Below, one piece after another: positions 29,801 through 36,328 of a DNA stretch of 64,000 bases. The stretch's first letter is position 1. Each line of letters opens with the position of its first letter. A model generated the notes under the pieces. It did no database searches. It was not told the DNA's origin and saw nothing but the letters and a program-made list of their open reading frames with translations. A program made the translations under genes and the position numbers. This DNA is from Actinomadura litoris (GTDB taxonomy: Bacteria > Actinomycetota > Actinomycetes > Streptosporangiales > Streptosporangiaceae): contig NZ_WOFH01000002.1 in assembly GCF_009733595.1 (NCBI RefSeq), forward strand, positions 682,001-746,000, given 5' to 3'.

Positions 29801-30901
29801 GAGCTTGTAAATCCGAATACTCGAAACTGTCCGACATTTAAACTCCCGCGGGATGCACGCATCGTGCGCAACATTTATGAACGTTTGCCAACATTGTGGA
29901 GAGAGCGTCCCGGTGGCAATATATGGAATCTCTCTTTTGTGCGCATGTTTGATATGGCGAGCGACTCTAGCTCGTTTGCAACCTTCAATCAGTTGACTGC
30001 GGAGGGCTGGAGTCTCGAAGGTAACATTGCCACTCGGGAAAATGAGCGGATGCTTCCTCTCTATGAGGGGAAGATGGTCTATCATTATGATCACCGATTC
30101 GGAGACTATCGCGAAAGAGGTGCCGAGCGCATAGACAGTGTCTTGCCTCGCGTTTCGGACGCCAACAAGATGAATTCTCGGTTCTCGGTGCTCCCGCGTT
30201 ACTGGATTTCGGAAAAGGAAGTGGAAGACCGGCTGGCTGGCCGGTGGGATAAGAAGTGGCTCCTGGGGTGGCGGGATATTGCCCGTAGCACAGATGAACG
30301 AACTGCGATTTTTGGTATATTGCCCCGTTCTGGCGTCGGGCACACGTTTCCGGTTGCGCTAGTGTACTCGGAGAAGGTGGCATGCCTTTATGCAAATGTC
30401 ACCTCACTCGTTTTCGACTATGTGCTGCGTCAGAAGATGGGTGGCACTCATTTGACCTACGGGTACCTTAAACAACTTCCTGTAATAGCTCCCGGTGCTT
30501 ATGATGCTTCTGTTACGTGGGAAGTAGATACTCGGCTTCGGGAATGGCTTGAGGTTCGAGTCCTTGAGTTGACTTATGTTGCATGGGAATTGAAGGCTTT
30601 TGCTTGTGAATTGGGGGATCAAGGGGCCCCCTTTATGTGGAACAATGATCGGCGTATGGTTTTGCGTTCAGAGTTGGATGCTGCGTACTTCATTTTGTAT
30701 GGCGTGGACCGGCAGGACGCAGAGTCGATCTTGGACAGCTTTGATGTACTAAGGCGCAACGATCCGGAGCGATTCGCGCGGACGAAGGCGCTAATCCTGG
30801 ACGTTTACGATGCGATGGCGCGGGCGATGGAGACGGGGAAGCCGTACAAGACCATCCTCGACCCGCCGCCAGGAGAAGGTCCGCGCCATCCGGAGAGGTG
30901 A
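26810..30901 (+). CDS. Eco57I/PglX/DrmMI-like adenine-specific DNA methyltransferase with low-GC recognition region
   Basis: 1,363 residues from a GTG that overlaps the previous stop (GTGA). Motif I DPACGSGHFL is at 519-528, preceded by a YYTPTALI segment. Motif IV NPPW is at 806-809. The long N-terminus and size match the type IIG/PglX/DrmMI class, which methylates N6-adenine to mark host DNA. From about 29335 to about 30780 (residues about 843-1324, where target recognition lies) base composition drops sharply to near 50% GC, with codons such as ATA and TTT that are rare elsewhere, and GC recovers before the stop. This suggests the recognition region was exchanged by recombination. No nuclease motif is seen within the protein, so cutting must come from the partner helicase-nuclease. 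Catalytic motifs intact. Confidence 0.9.
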   Translation: MSGSPYTAVHIEGGLLSADLIELIRSGTRELPGNRPEDYHLAAGERIGEAASRKWDYLKGAYRAFRERLDALPPTDSAVTETRERWLLRLFDELGFGRLAYVRGGIAAGEKTYPVSHQWGEHVAVHLLGWHTDLDRRTKAHGQTGRAPQSMLQEFLNVSDAHLWGVLSNGRVLRILRDSSALVGSAYVQFDLETIFDGDLYPEFVQLFALLHSSRFELLPRDDGGDPTVADCWLERWRAHGIETGSRAREQLRLNVERALNELGTGFLEVNQKLRDDLANARLTRQDYRHELLRLAYQLIFLFVAEGRKALLVQDPPDATPEQRAELQAARDRYTDYFSVERLRRISSRRRGDRHKDLWRTLVVVLDSLGTDDGHPKLGLPALGGLFFRAGDPLNDAGLAPDLLRTCELTNERLLSAIRLLTTFKDKKGSAHRVDYQHLGAEELGSVYESLLELEPQIDNAEPRFWLENLRGNQRKTTGSYYTPTALIDELLKTTLDPIIEEYAQSGNPDDLLKITVCDPACGSGHFLVAAARRIARKYAIMWSGDDEPTPAAVREAMHKVVERCVYGVDLNPMAAELAKFSLWLESQEPGRPLAFLDSHIKVGNSLLGTTPKLLIQGIPDEAFKPIGDDDKKIAKRFRTENTKERDRQLALQGDGLFELIRPPEDTSELTRQATALNRMRVGSIADIREQARRFRALLDSPDLANRKRLADAWCAAFVFPKQKKPRPITSATLQIMGGDDVAKTDFAQATPTAEMEDELDKLIEQYGFFHWHLEFPEIFLVGNDSTPDANHDTGWQGGFTCVLGNPPWERVKLQEQEFFDSRNDKIAKARNAAARKRLIEQLKMSEEPTDRALYDDFQEELRKSAGWSHLLRSSGLYPLTGRGDVNTYSVFAETARTIVGPHGRSGLVLPTGIATDATTAPFFSELVQSQALIHVLGFRNNRGLFQGVGHGDVRFCLIAFGGRKVTVEYFMLAFDLGLPSELKDMGRTYRLTKRDVELVNPNTRNCPTFKLPRDARIVRNIYERLPTLWRERPGGNIWNLSFVRMFDMASDSSSFATFNQLTAEGWSLEGNIATRENERMLPLYEGKMVYHYDHRFGDYRERGAERIDSVLPRVSDANKMNSRFSVLPRYWISEKEVEDRLAGRWDKKWLLGWRDIARSTDERTAIFGILPRSGVGHTFPVALVYSEKVACLYANVTSLVFDYVLRQKMGGTHLTYGYLKQLPVIAPGAYDASVTWEVDTRLREWLEVRVLELTYVAWELKAFACELGDQGAPFMWNNDRRMVLRSELDAAYFILYGVDRQDAESILDSFDVLRRNDPERFARTKALILDVYDAMARAMETGKPYKTILDPPPGEGPRHPER

Positions 30902-30919
30902 TTGGGGCGAAGAACAAGA

Positions 30920-30950
30920 CGGCCTGGGGCGATTGGCTCGTCCCAGGCCG
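30920..30950. terminator. Bidirectional hairpin between convergent genes
   Basis: CGGCCTGGG pairs perfectly with CCCAGGCCG across a 13-nt loop, between the stop of the methylase (30901) and the stop of the DUF397 gene (30967). There is no T-run, as is common in high-GC actinomycetes, so it is a plausible terminator for both strands. Confidence 0.65.
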
Positions 30951-30966
30951 CTAGTGATGACGGGGG

Positions 30967-31161
30967 TCAGTGGCTGGCTGCGCGGATTCTGTGAAGGAAG
31001 GTTCGCCACTCATCTCGGGTGAACTCCAAGGTCGGGCCTGCTCCGTGCAGTTGGGTGTCTCGTACGCCGATCGTGCCGTCAGTGGCTTGGCCCACTTCGA
31101 CGCATTCGCCATTGGGTTCGCTGTGGCGCGATTTACGCCAGTGGTGGAAGTCTCCGGTCAT
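30967..31161 (-). CDS. DUF397 protein
   Basis: 64 residues with the DUF397 pattern: W-R-K-S near the start, CVEV, VRDTQ, then L-F-x-W-x-F at the end. These small actinobacterial proteins are encoded next to XRE/DUF5753 regulators and are thought to modulate them, as the WhiJ-type pairs do in Streptomyces development and as toxin-antitoxin-like pairs. The start overlaps the stop of the upstream XRE gene (ATGA), so the two are translationally coupled. Function of this copy unknown. Confidence 0.9.
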   Translation of the reverse strand: MTGDFHHWRKSRHSEPNGECVEVGQATDGTIGVRDTQLHGAGPTLEFTRDEWRTFLHRIRAASH

Positions 31162-32039
31162 GTTCTCGATCCTGCCTGGTCGGTTAGCCGGTTGGCTACC
31201 CGTTCGAGGAAGGCGATGCTGGCTTGGCGAGAGAGCGCGGCATCCCGGAGGCGGTCATACACCCTGGTATGCTGCACCACTTCTCGTCGCTTGGTGAGTA
31301 CGAGATCGGCGGTGACGGTGTCAACCACCGCCAGCGGCGAGTCACCTGGTTCGGGGAACGTGTAGAGGTAGAACGACGACTTCGGCAGGAAGCCGCCAGG
31401 AATTCTGGTGTCGTGCAGCAGCACTCGGACACTGACCCGTTCCTCCGCAGAGACCACCCTAATCATGTGTCGAAGCTGGCTACTCATAGCGGGCGGCGGT
31501 ACGGCCAGACGATGGACGATGCACTCGTCCAGGACGATTTCGTAGGACGGCCCGCCTGGCCGCAAGAGCTCATGTTGCCGCCGCGTACGGGCTTCGGCCA
31601 TGCGTTCGGGCACGTAATCGAGCTTGCCCTGGCACTTGTCCAGGTCGACGAGCGCAGAAATGAACTCGGGTGCCTGGAGAACTGCGGGCATCGCAGTCTG
31701 GTTGTAGGCGCGGACGGTGTCGGCGCTGTACTCCAGGTCCGCGTAGAGCTTCTGGCGGGGACCCATCGACATCCCGTACCTGTCCCACCAGCCCTTCTGG
31801 CCGGCCTCGCGGGCAAGCTTGACGAGTCTGTCGTACTCGCTGCCGGTGACCCCGAGGATGTCCAGCATGTCCAGGAAGTCGTTGAGGTTGGGGCGGACCT
31901 GGGCGTTCTCCAGGCGGGTGATCTTCGTTCGGGAGTGGAAGACGAGCTTGGCGAGGCCATCGGTCGTGAGGTCGTGACTCTCGCGGAGTTTGCGGATCTC
32001 AGCCGCCAACCGGCGGCGTCGGACGTAGGGGCTCGGCAT
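31158..32039 (-). CDS. XRE-family regulator with DUF5753 domain
   Basis: 293 residues; ATG at 32039 with GGGAGG upstream. Residues about 10-65 are a helix-turn-helix (LRKLRESHDLTTDGLAKLV region, then KITRLENAQV), followed by the DUF5753 domain with its YNQTAMPAVLQ segment and the terminal VAVVDTVTADLVL stretch. NCBI labels such proteins Scr1-family antitoxin-like regulators. It is paired with the DUF397 gene. A perfect 13-bp palindrome 40 bp upstream is a likely autoregulatory operator. These pairs are numerous in actinomycetes and are not specifically defence genes. Confidence 0.92.
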   Translation of the reverse strand: MPSPYVRRRRLAAEIRKLRESHDLTTDGLAKLVFHSRTKITRLENAQVRPNLNDFLDMLDILGVTGSEYDRLVKLAREAGQKGWWDRYGMSMGPRQKLYADLEYSADTVRAYNQTAMPAVLQAPEFISALVDLDKCQGKLDYVPERMAEARTRRQHELLRPGGPSYEIVLDECIVHRLAVPPPAMSSQLRHMIRVVSAEERVSVRVLLHDTRIPGGFLPKSSFYLYTFPEPGDSPLAVVDTVTADLVLTKRREVVQHTRVYDRLRDAALSRQASIAFLERVANRLTDQAGSRT

Positions 32040-32078
32040 GACCGCCTCCCGTGGGGCATCGCCGCCTGGATCGGCGGC

Positions 32079-32091
32079 TAACTCTGAGTTA
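32079..32091. promoter_or_regulatory. Perfect 13-bp palindrome upstream of the XRE gene
   Basis: TAACTC-T-GAGTTA lies 40 bp upstream of the XRE/DUF5753 start at 32039, at a place suited to autoregulation. The palindrome is read directly; the binding protein is inferred from proximity. The remaining sequence to 32239 shows nothing else recognisable. Confidence 0.5.
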
Positions 32092-32239
32092 CGGCACTAA
32101 CCGGGACTGTAGCGGCCAACGGGTGGGGCGTCGCGACAAATGGGCAGGTCGGGGGCGCGTCAGAGGATTCCAGACGTGCGAATTCCGCACGTGCGTCCTT
32201 CGGACGGCTTGTAGCGGGCGGCGGTGCGGGGTCGCGCGG

Positions 32240-33922
32240 TCAGTTCGTGGACTTCACGGTGAGGTGGCTGCCGAGGTAGCCGATGTAGATCTTCCCCGTG
32301 TTCTTGACGTCGTCGAGGTAGTGCATTCGGGGTGCGCTCATACCCGCGCCGCCGCCCAGGCGGACATGGGCCCACATGTACGCCCTTCCGCCGGGGGCCA
32401 CCTCGGGCGGGACGGGCAGCAGCCGTTCCCGGCGCATCTTCGGGTTGGTTCTCACGGTCTCCGACTCGTCCGGGCCGACCTTGCCCGCGCTGATGGCGTG
32501 GGCGCCGGGATCGGGGCGCTTGCACCAGTCTGCGAAGCCGCCGGAGACCCGCCCGGCCGCGCTCGCCTCCGCGTAGTCGTTCATGGCGAGCACGGCCTGC
32601 CATGCGCACTGCGCCCAGGACGACGCGGCCGGCATGATGTCCATGCTCCGTGGGTGGTCGCGGTCGCCGCTGAAATCGATCCGCTCCAGGCCGTCGATGC
32701 GCTCCAAAAGCTCCTCGAAGGAAGTAGGCAGGATCGTCTGCTCGTCGGCCGGAGCGTACGCCTCGGTGCTCCGTCCGACCTCGACGAGGCGCCTTCGCAG
32801 CGCCCGCACCTGGTCCTCCAGTGACTCGGCGCGCTGGTTGACGCGGTCGAACTCGGCTGTGAGGGCGTTCAGCTCCTCGTTGCGGTGCGCGAGGAGGTCT
32901 TCGGTCCGTTCCGCCTCCGCGACCAGCTCCAGTGCCGCGTCCAGGGTGCTCTGGAGGCGGTCCGTCTCGGCGCGGAAGGCTTCTGTGGCCCTCTCCACGG
33001 CTACTGACGGGGCGAGCTCGGGCCTTTCCTGGGCGAGCAGCGCCCTGCTGAGCCCGGTGAGCGGACGGGGGAGGCGCGCCTCCGCGCTCAGGCGGCGCGG
33101 CAGGCCCGCGAGGAGCGCCTTGGCGCGGCCCTGGTTGTCCTCAATGCGGGGCGCCGACAGGACGCGGTGGCGGAGCGCGTCCTCCGCGCTCGCGGGGTCG
33201 GCTCCCGGCAGGTAGGTGCGGACGGCACCGCCCCAGACCCCGTGGGAGTCGCCGACCTCGTCGTTGAACTGGTCCGTGGCGTGCGGGTCGAGCAGGTAGA
33301 GGCTCGCCAGGCCGGCGGCGTTCCGCACCGACTTGGCGACCATCGCGCGCCAGTCGTGGAAGTCGTGCCGCGAACTGGCGCTCGCGACGAGCGCGGGCGT
33401 CCGGCGGTCCGGATCGCAGATCGTCTCGATGAGCGCGTCTACGTCCGGCGGACGAACGAGGATCGGCGTCGCCCGCAAATGGGACAGGGAGTCGCGGGCG
33501 TCGACCGCGTCGAGCAGGGCGCGGGCGAGCCGGGGGACCCCGGCCTGCGGCGCCTGGGCGGGCTCTTGTTCGTGGGGCCCGCTCGCGGGTGAGCCGAGGA
33601 ACTCGACGTCCAGCCAGAACCAGCTTCGGGCCTGGTCGCGTACCTTTCCGGGCGCGTGCACCGTGAGCGTGGACACCCAAGCGCCGCGGTCGGTCGGCTC
33701 GCGGAGCTGCCACCGCTTCGTCTGCGTGCCGTCCATCGCGTTGCGGGCGAGGACGAGCAGGGTCTGTCCTGCCGGGCCCACCTTCGGCATGCCGCGGTCG
33801 AACGCGTGCTGGTCAAGGCCCTTCTCGCCCAGCCAGCTGCGCAGCTGTTGTTCCGCCGCTGGAAACGCCTCATCGGCCCGCAGCACCGTGTGAAAGATCG
33901 ACCGGTATCGCCCCGTCGCCAT
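32240..33922 (-). CDS. Coiled-coil protein of unknown function in the defence island
   Basis: 560 residues from ATG 33922, which has AAGGA eight nt upstream; a GTG six nt further back is an alternative. Not recognised. The N-terminal 250 residues are alpha/beta with a Trp-rich strand (RSWFWLDVEFLG). Residues about 300-390 form a long charged coiled coil with repeated E-R-T-E and N-x-x-A-E-x-L heptads. The C-terminal 150 residues contain DWCKRPDPGAHA and a Gly-rich end (MWAHVRLGGGAG, then YLDDVKNTGKIYIGYLGSHL) resembling a compact barrel or toxin-like domain; that resemblance is only an impression. No signal peptide or membrane segment. It stands alone, 200 bp from the XRE gene. The coding call rests on clean third-position GC bias and the ribosome site. 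Confidence 0.75.
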   Translation of the reverse strand: MATGRYRSIFHTVLRADEAFPAAEQQLRSWLGEKGLDQHAFDRGMPKVGPAGQTLLVLARNAMDGTQTKRWQLREPTDRGAWVSTLTVHAPGKVRDQARSWFWLDVEFLGSPASGPHEQEPAQAPQAGVPRLARALLDAVDARDSLSHLRATPILVRPPDVDALIETICDPDRRTPALVASASSRHDFHDWRAMVAKSVRNAAGLASLYLLDPHATDQFNDEVGDSHGVWGGAVRTYLPGADPASAEDALRHRVLSAPRIEDNQGRAKALLAGLPRRLSAEARLPRPLTGLSRALLAQERPELAPSVAVERATEAFRAETDRLQSTLDAALELVAEAERTEDLLAHRNEELNALTAEFDRVNQRAESLEDQVRALRRRLVEVGRSTEAYAPADEQTILPTSFEELLERIDGLERIDFSGDRDHPRSMDIMPAASSWAQCAWQAVLAMNDYAEASAAGRVSGGFADWCKRPDPGAHAISAGKVGPDESETVRTNPKMRRERLLPVPPEVAPGGRAYMWAHVRLGGGAGMSAPRMHYLDDVKNTGKIYIGYLGSHLTVKSTN

Positions 33923-34229
33923 CGCCACATCCTTCGCTTATTTGCCGCTCGCCGCGTTTTCGGGAACCGGATGTGGGAGCAGAAGCGACGAGTTACCAGA
34001 TAGACGTGCCGGACGACCGTGGGGTTTACCCGAAGAGGTCCGCACGTGCCGGAGTGTGATGTGCGACGTCGGCGTGTGCGGTTGACGCTTGTGCCGAATG
34101 CCTCTCCGGGCCATCTGAATTCTGGTTCTTCGTGTTCAGAGTGCGACCGGCTGTGACGCTTGCCTCGTGGACAAGGAGTGGCTCGACAGATCCGCAATGT
34201 CGTTCCCGACATGATCAGAGGTGGTTCCG
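33923..34229. other. Intergenic stretch without a recognised gene
   Basis: About 307 bp between the divergent coiled-coil gene and the HATPase gene. It is noticeably lower in GC than the flanking genes, as expected for promoters reading both ways, but no convincing -35/-10 pair, RNA gene or repeat was found. Confidence 0.6.
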
Positions 34230-34655
34230 ATGTCACCGGTGATGCTCCTGGCAAGAGAGTCCGTGCCGCTGTGCTGGCGGCGAACCTTCCCCGGCGGTCC
34301 CGAGCAGGCCCGCGCCGTCCGGCGGTTCGTCGGCTGCCTGCTGGCGGGCTGTCCCCACCTGGACGACGTGCTGCTGGCCGCCGACGAACTCGTCGTCAAC
34401 GCGATCCGGCACACCAGGTCCGGCCGGGACGGCGGGACGTTCGCCGTCGAGGTCGCCCGGTGCGGCGGCGTGATCGTGGTGTCGGTCGCCGACCAGGGCG
34501 GCCCGGGGGAGCCCGCCGTCACCGACGCGGACGAGTTCGCCGAGAGCGGGCGCGGGCTGCGCACCGTCTGGCGCACGGCCCGGAGCTGGGGCTGGCACGG
34601 CAACGGCGACGGCCGCACGGTCACCGCCGTGTTCGCGGCGGGGTGCGCCGCGTGA
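34230..34655 (+). CDS. HATPase-type anti-sigma-like regulatory kinase (RsbW/SpoIIAB fold)
   Basis: 141 residues; the ATG at 34230 has AGAGG seven nt upstream, and a GTG at 34221 is the alternative. The GHKL ATP-binding fold is visible: N-box LLAADELVVNAIRHT, G1 box VADQGGPGEP, and SGRGLRTVWRTA. Proteins of this size without a membrane domain are usually serine kinases/anti-sigma factors acting on anti-anti-sigma proteins, and actinomycetes carry dozens. The stop overlaps the next gene (GTGA), so both are expressed together. No sigma factor gene is near, so the partner is unknown. Confidence 0.85.
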   Translation: MSPVMLLARESVPLCWRRTFPGGPEQARAVRRFVGCLLAGCPHLDDVLLAADELVVNAIRHTRSGRDGGTFAVEVARCGGVIVVSVADQGGPGEPAVTDADEFAESGRGLRTVWRTARSWGWHGNGDGRTVTAVFAAGCAA

Positions 34656-35215
34656 GGCTGCCGGTTGGCCGGAGGCACACCGAGATCAGCCGGGGAGTGC
34701 ACAGTGCGATGACGATCGCGATGCGCGCGGACGTGCACGCGATCGACGCCGGCCTCGTGGAGGGCGGACGGCTCGACCTGAACAGTCGCAAGTTCGTCGG
34801 CCAGGCGCGGGGGCTGGTGCTCGCCTGCGGCGCCGCGATGACGCGCGTGCTCGCGGCGCACCGTCCCGGCGACGATCCCTATGGCCGCGAGATCTGTCTC
34901 GGCTGCGGCATCCCCGACTGCCGGACGCTGCGGGGCGTCGACCACGTCCTCGCCGCCTACTCGGTGCGCCCGGTGGTCGTCGACCGCGCGGAGGCGTGGC
35001 GGCGCGCGGACGCCTGCCTCCGCCCCGGCGGTCGCCCGGTGCCGCTGGCGGTCGAGGAGTTCTCCGCCGGGTTCGTCGCCCGGCCCGTCGAGATCGCGGC
35101 CGGGGACACCTACTTGCTGGTCGTGGACCGCTATACCGGTGCCCTCAGCCGCTGGCCGCTAATGCCCTTCGAGACGCTGGTCGGCGAGTACGAGCGATAC
35201 CGCGCGGGAGGCTAG
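34652..35215 (+). CDS. Conserved-type hypothetical protein with Cys motif, coupled to HATPase gene
   Basis: 187 residues from a GTG overlapping the HATPase stop. An ATG at 34709 with GGGGAG upstream would give 168 residues and may be the true start. Not recognised. It contains EICLGCGIPDCRTL, a C-x2-C-x4-C cluster that could bind zinc, near residue 75, followed by an alpha/beta region ending in a Y-T-G-A-L-S-R-W strand. No membrane segments. The pairing with an anti-sigma-like kinase suggests a regulatory role. Its end overlaps the convergent S-4TM gene by 4 nt. Confidence 0.7.
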   Translation: MRLPVGRRHTEISRGVHSAMTIAMRADVHAIDAGLVEGGRLDLNSRKFVGQARGLVLACGAAMTRVLAAHRPGDDPYGREICLGCGIPDCRTLRGVDHVLAAYSVRPVVVDRAEAWRRADACLRPGGRPVPLAVEEFSAGFVARPVEIAAGDTYLLVVDRYTGALSRWPLMPFETLVGEYERYRAGG

Positions 35216-36111
35216 GCGCCCGGCAGCGCGGCCGCCAGCTCCCTCATGGATTCCAGGAAATCCTGGCGGTCGCGTGCCCGGAACCGGGAGAAGAACCAGT
35301 TCGGGACGCGCGACTGGGCGACACGGGTGCGGTAGACCGCGTCCTGGACTTGCCGCGCCAACGTCAGCAGGTCGCGCGTCCGGGCGGGGCCGGCCCTGCC
35401 GGAGGTCCGGGCGAGGTGCTCGTGGACGAGGCGCAGCACCCGCTCCCGTTCGTCCGCGATCATCCGCTGGCCGCGCTGGGTGTCGATGCCCAGCAGCAGC
35501 ACGCCGAGGGACGGCAGGTACCAGCGCAGCACCAGCTCGGTCAGGCCGAGGTCGGCGGCCACGCCGACGAGCAGGCCCATCGCCGCCCATCCCGCGGTGG
35601 CGCCCGCCACGGTCGTGGCGTACCGGCGCCGGACGCGGGCGCCCCAGCCGAGGTTCTGGTGCTGGCAGCCGAGGACGTCGAACGGCCTCGGCAGATCCGG
35701 GATCTCGTAGTAGTCGCGCAATGGCCCGTCGTCGCCACGGAACCTGCGGTTCAGCCGGCTCACCTCGTGCGCGGGCACCTCGTCCCCGGCGATGACGCGG
35801 TTCCAGGGGATCAGGAACAGCCGCACGTCGAACATCTCCTGGAGCAGCGCGGCCCTGCGCAGTTCGCCGTCCGCCCAGAAGGACGCCCCGGCTGAGTACG
35901 CCAGGGCCCAGAGCGCCCCCAGGACGCTCACCCAGGGGAGGCTGCCGGTGAACGAGGCGAGGAGGCCCAGCGCCGCCATCGCCATCGCGGCGGCCATCCG
36001 CAGGGCGTTCAGCCTCCGGACCCGGGCATGCGACACCGACATGGCGCGCAGCAGTGCGAGGAGCGCGGGATCGTTCTGACGCTCCCTGAGCGTAGGTCTC
36101 CCTTCGGGCAC
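35212..36111 (-). CDS. S-4TM family putative pore-forming effector
   Basis: 299 residues from a GTG at 36111 with GGAGG seven nt upstream; longer in-frame readings have no ribosome site. The order of segments matches the S-4TM family: a short start ending in L-R-E-R-Q-N-D, two hydrophobic helices (about 40-85), the signature VRLFLIPWN, a YYEIPDLPRP segment, GCQHQNLGWGARVRRRYA, then two more membrane helices (about 165-215) and a helical tail. Burroughs and colleagues predicted S-4TM proteins to be pore-forming effectors of nucleotide-signal (CBASS-like) conflict systems. No cyclase or SAVED gene is beside it here; instead the divergent neighbour is a kinase-NB-ARC-WD40 protein, a possible sensor. 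The family was recognised from motif memory. Confidence 0.82.
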   Translation of the reverse strand: MPEGRPTLRERQNDPALLALLRAMSVSHARVRRLNALRMAAAMAMAALGLLASFTGSLPWVSVLGALWALAYSAGASFWADGELRRAALLQEMFDVRLFLIPWNRVIAGDEVPAHEVSRLNRRFRGDDGPLRDYYEIPDLPRPFDVLGCQHQNLGWGARVRRRYATTVAGATAGWAAMGLLVGVAADLGLTELVLRWYLPSLGVLLLGIDTQRGQRMIADERERVLRLVHEHLARTSGRAGPARTRDLLTLARQVQDAVYRTRVAQSRVPNWFFSRFRARDRQDFLESMRELAAALPGA

Positions 36112-36328
36112 CGTGGCCTCCGGAGATGGATGTCCCCATGCCCATGGTCGCTCCCCAGGACACCATGGCGGGACGTACGCGAATGCGTCACGCAACACAA
36201 CATGTGCTGTGGATCTCGGATATGGGTAGGGAGCGGGCTGGGTCGGCAGGTTCGGGGTGCCTCCACGCCGCCCTGCCCGGAGGCGGAGGTCCGGTGCCCG
36301 CCTCGTGATCTCGCCCTGTGGAGGGCCG

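Noticed and set aside
36192-36212. Palindrome around ACATGT between the S-4TM and STAND genes
   Set aside because: Only the 6-bp core and scattered outer pairs match; too weak to claim an operator.
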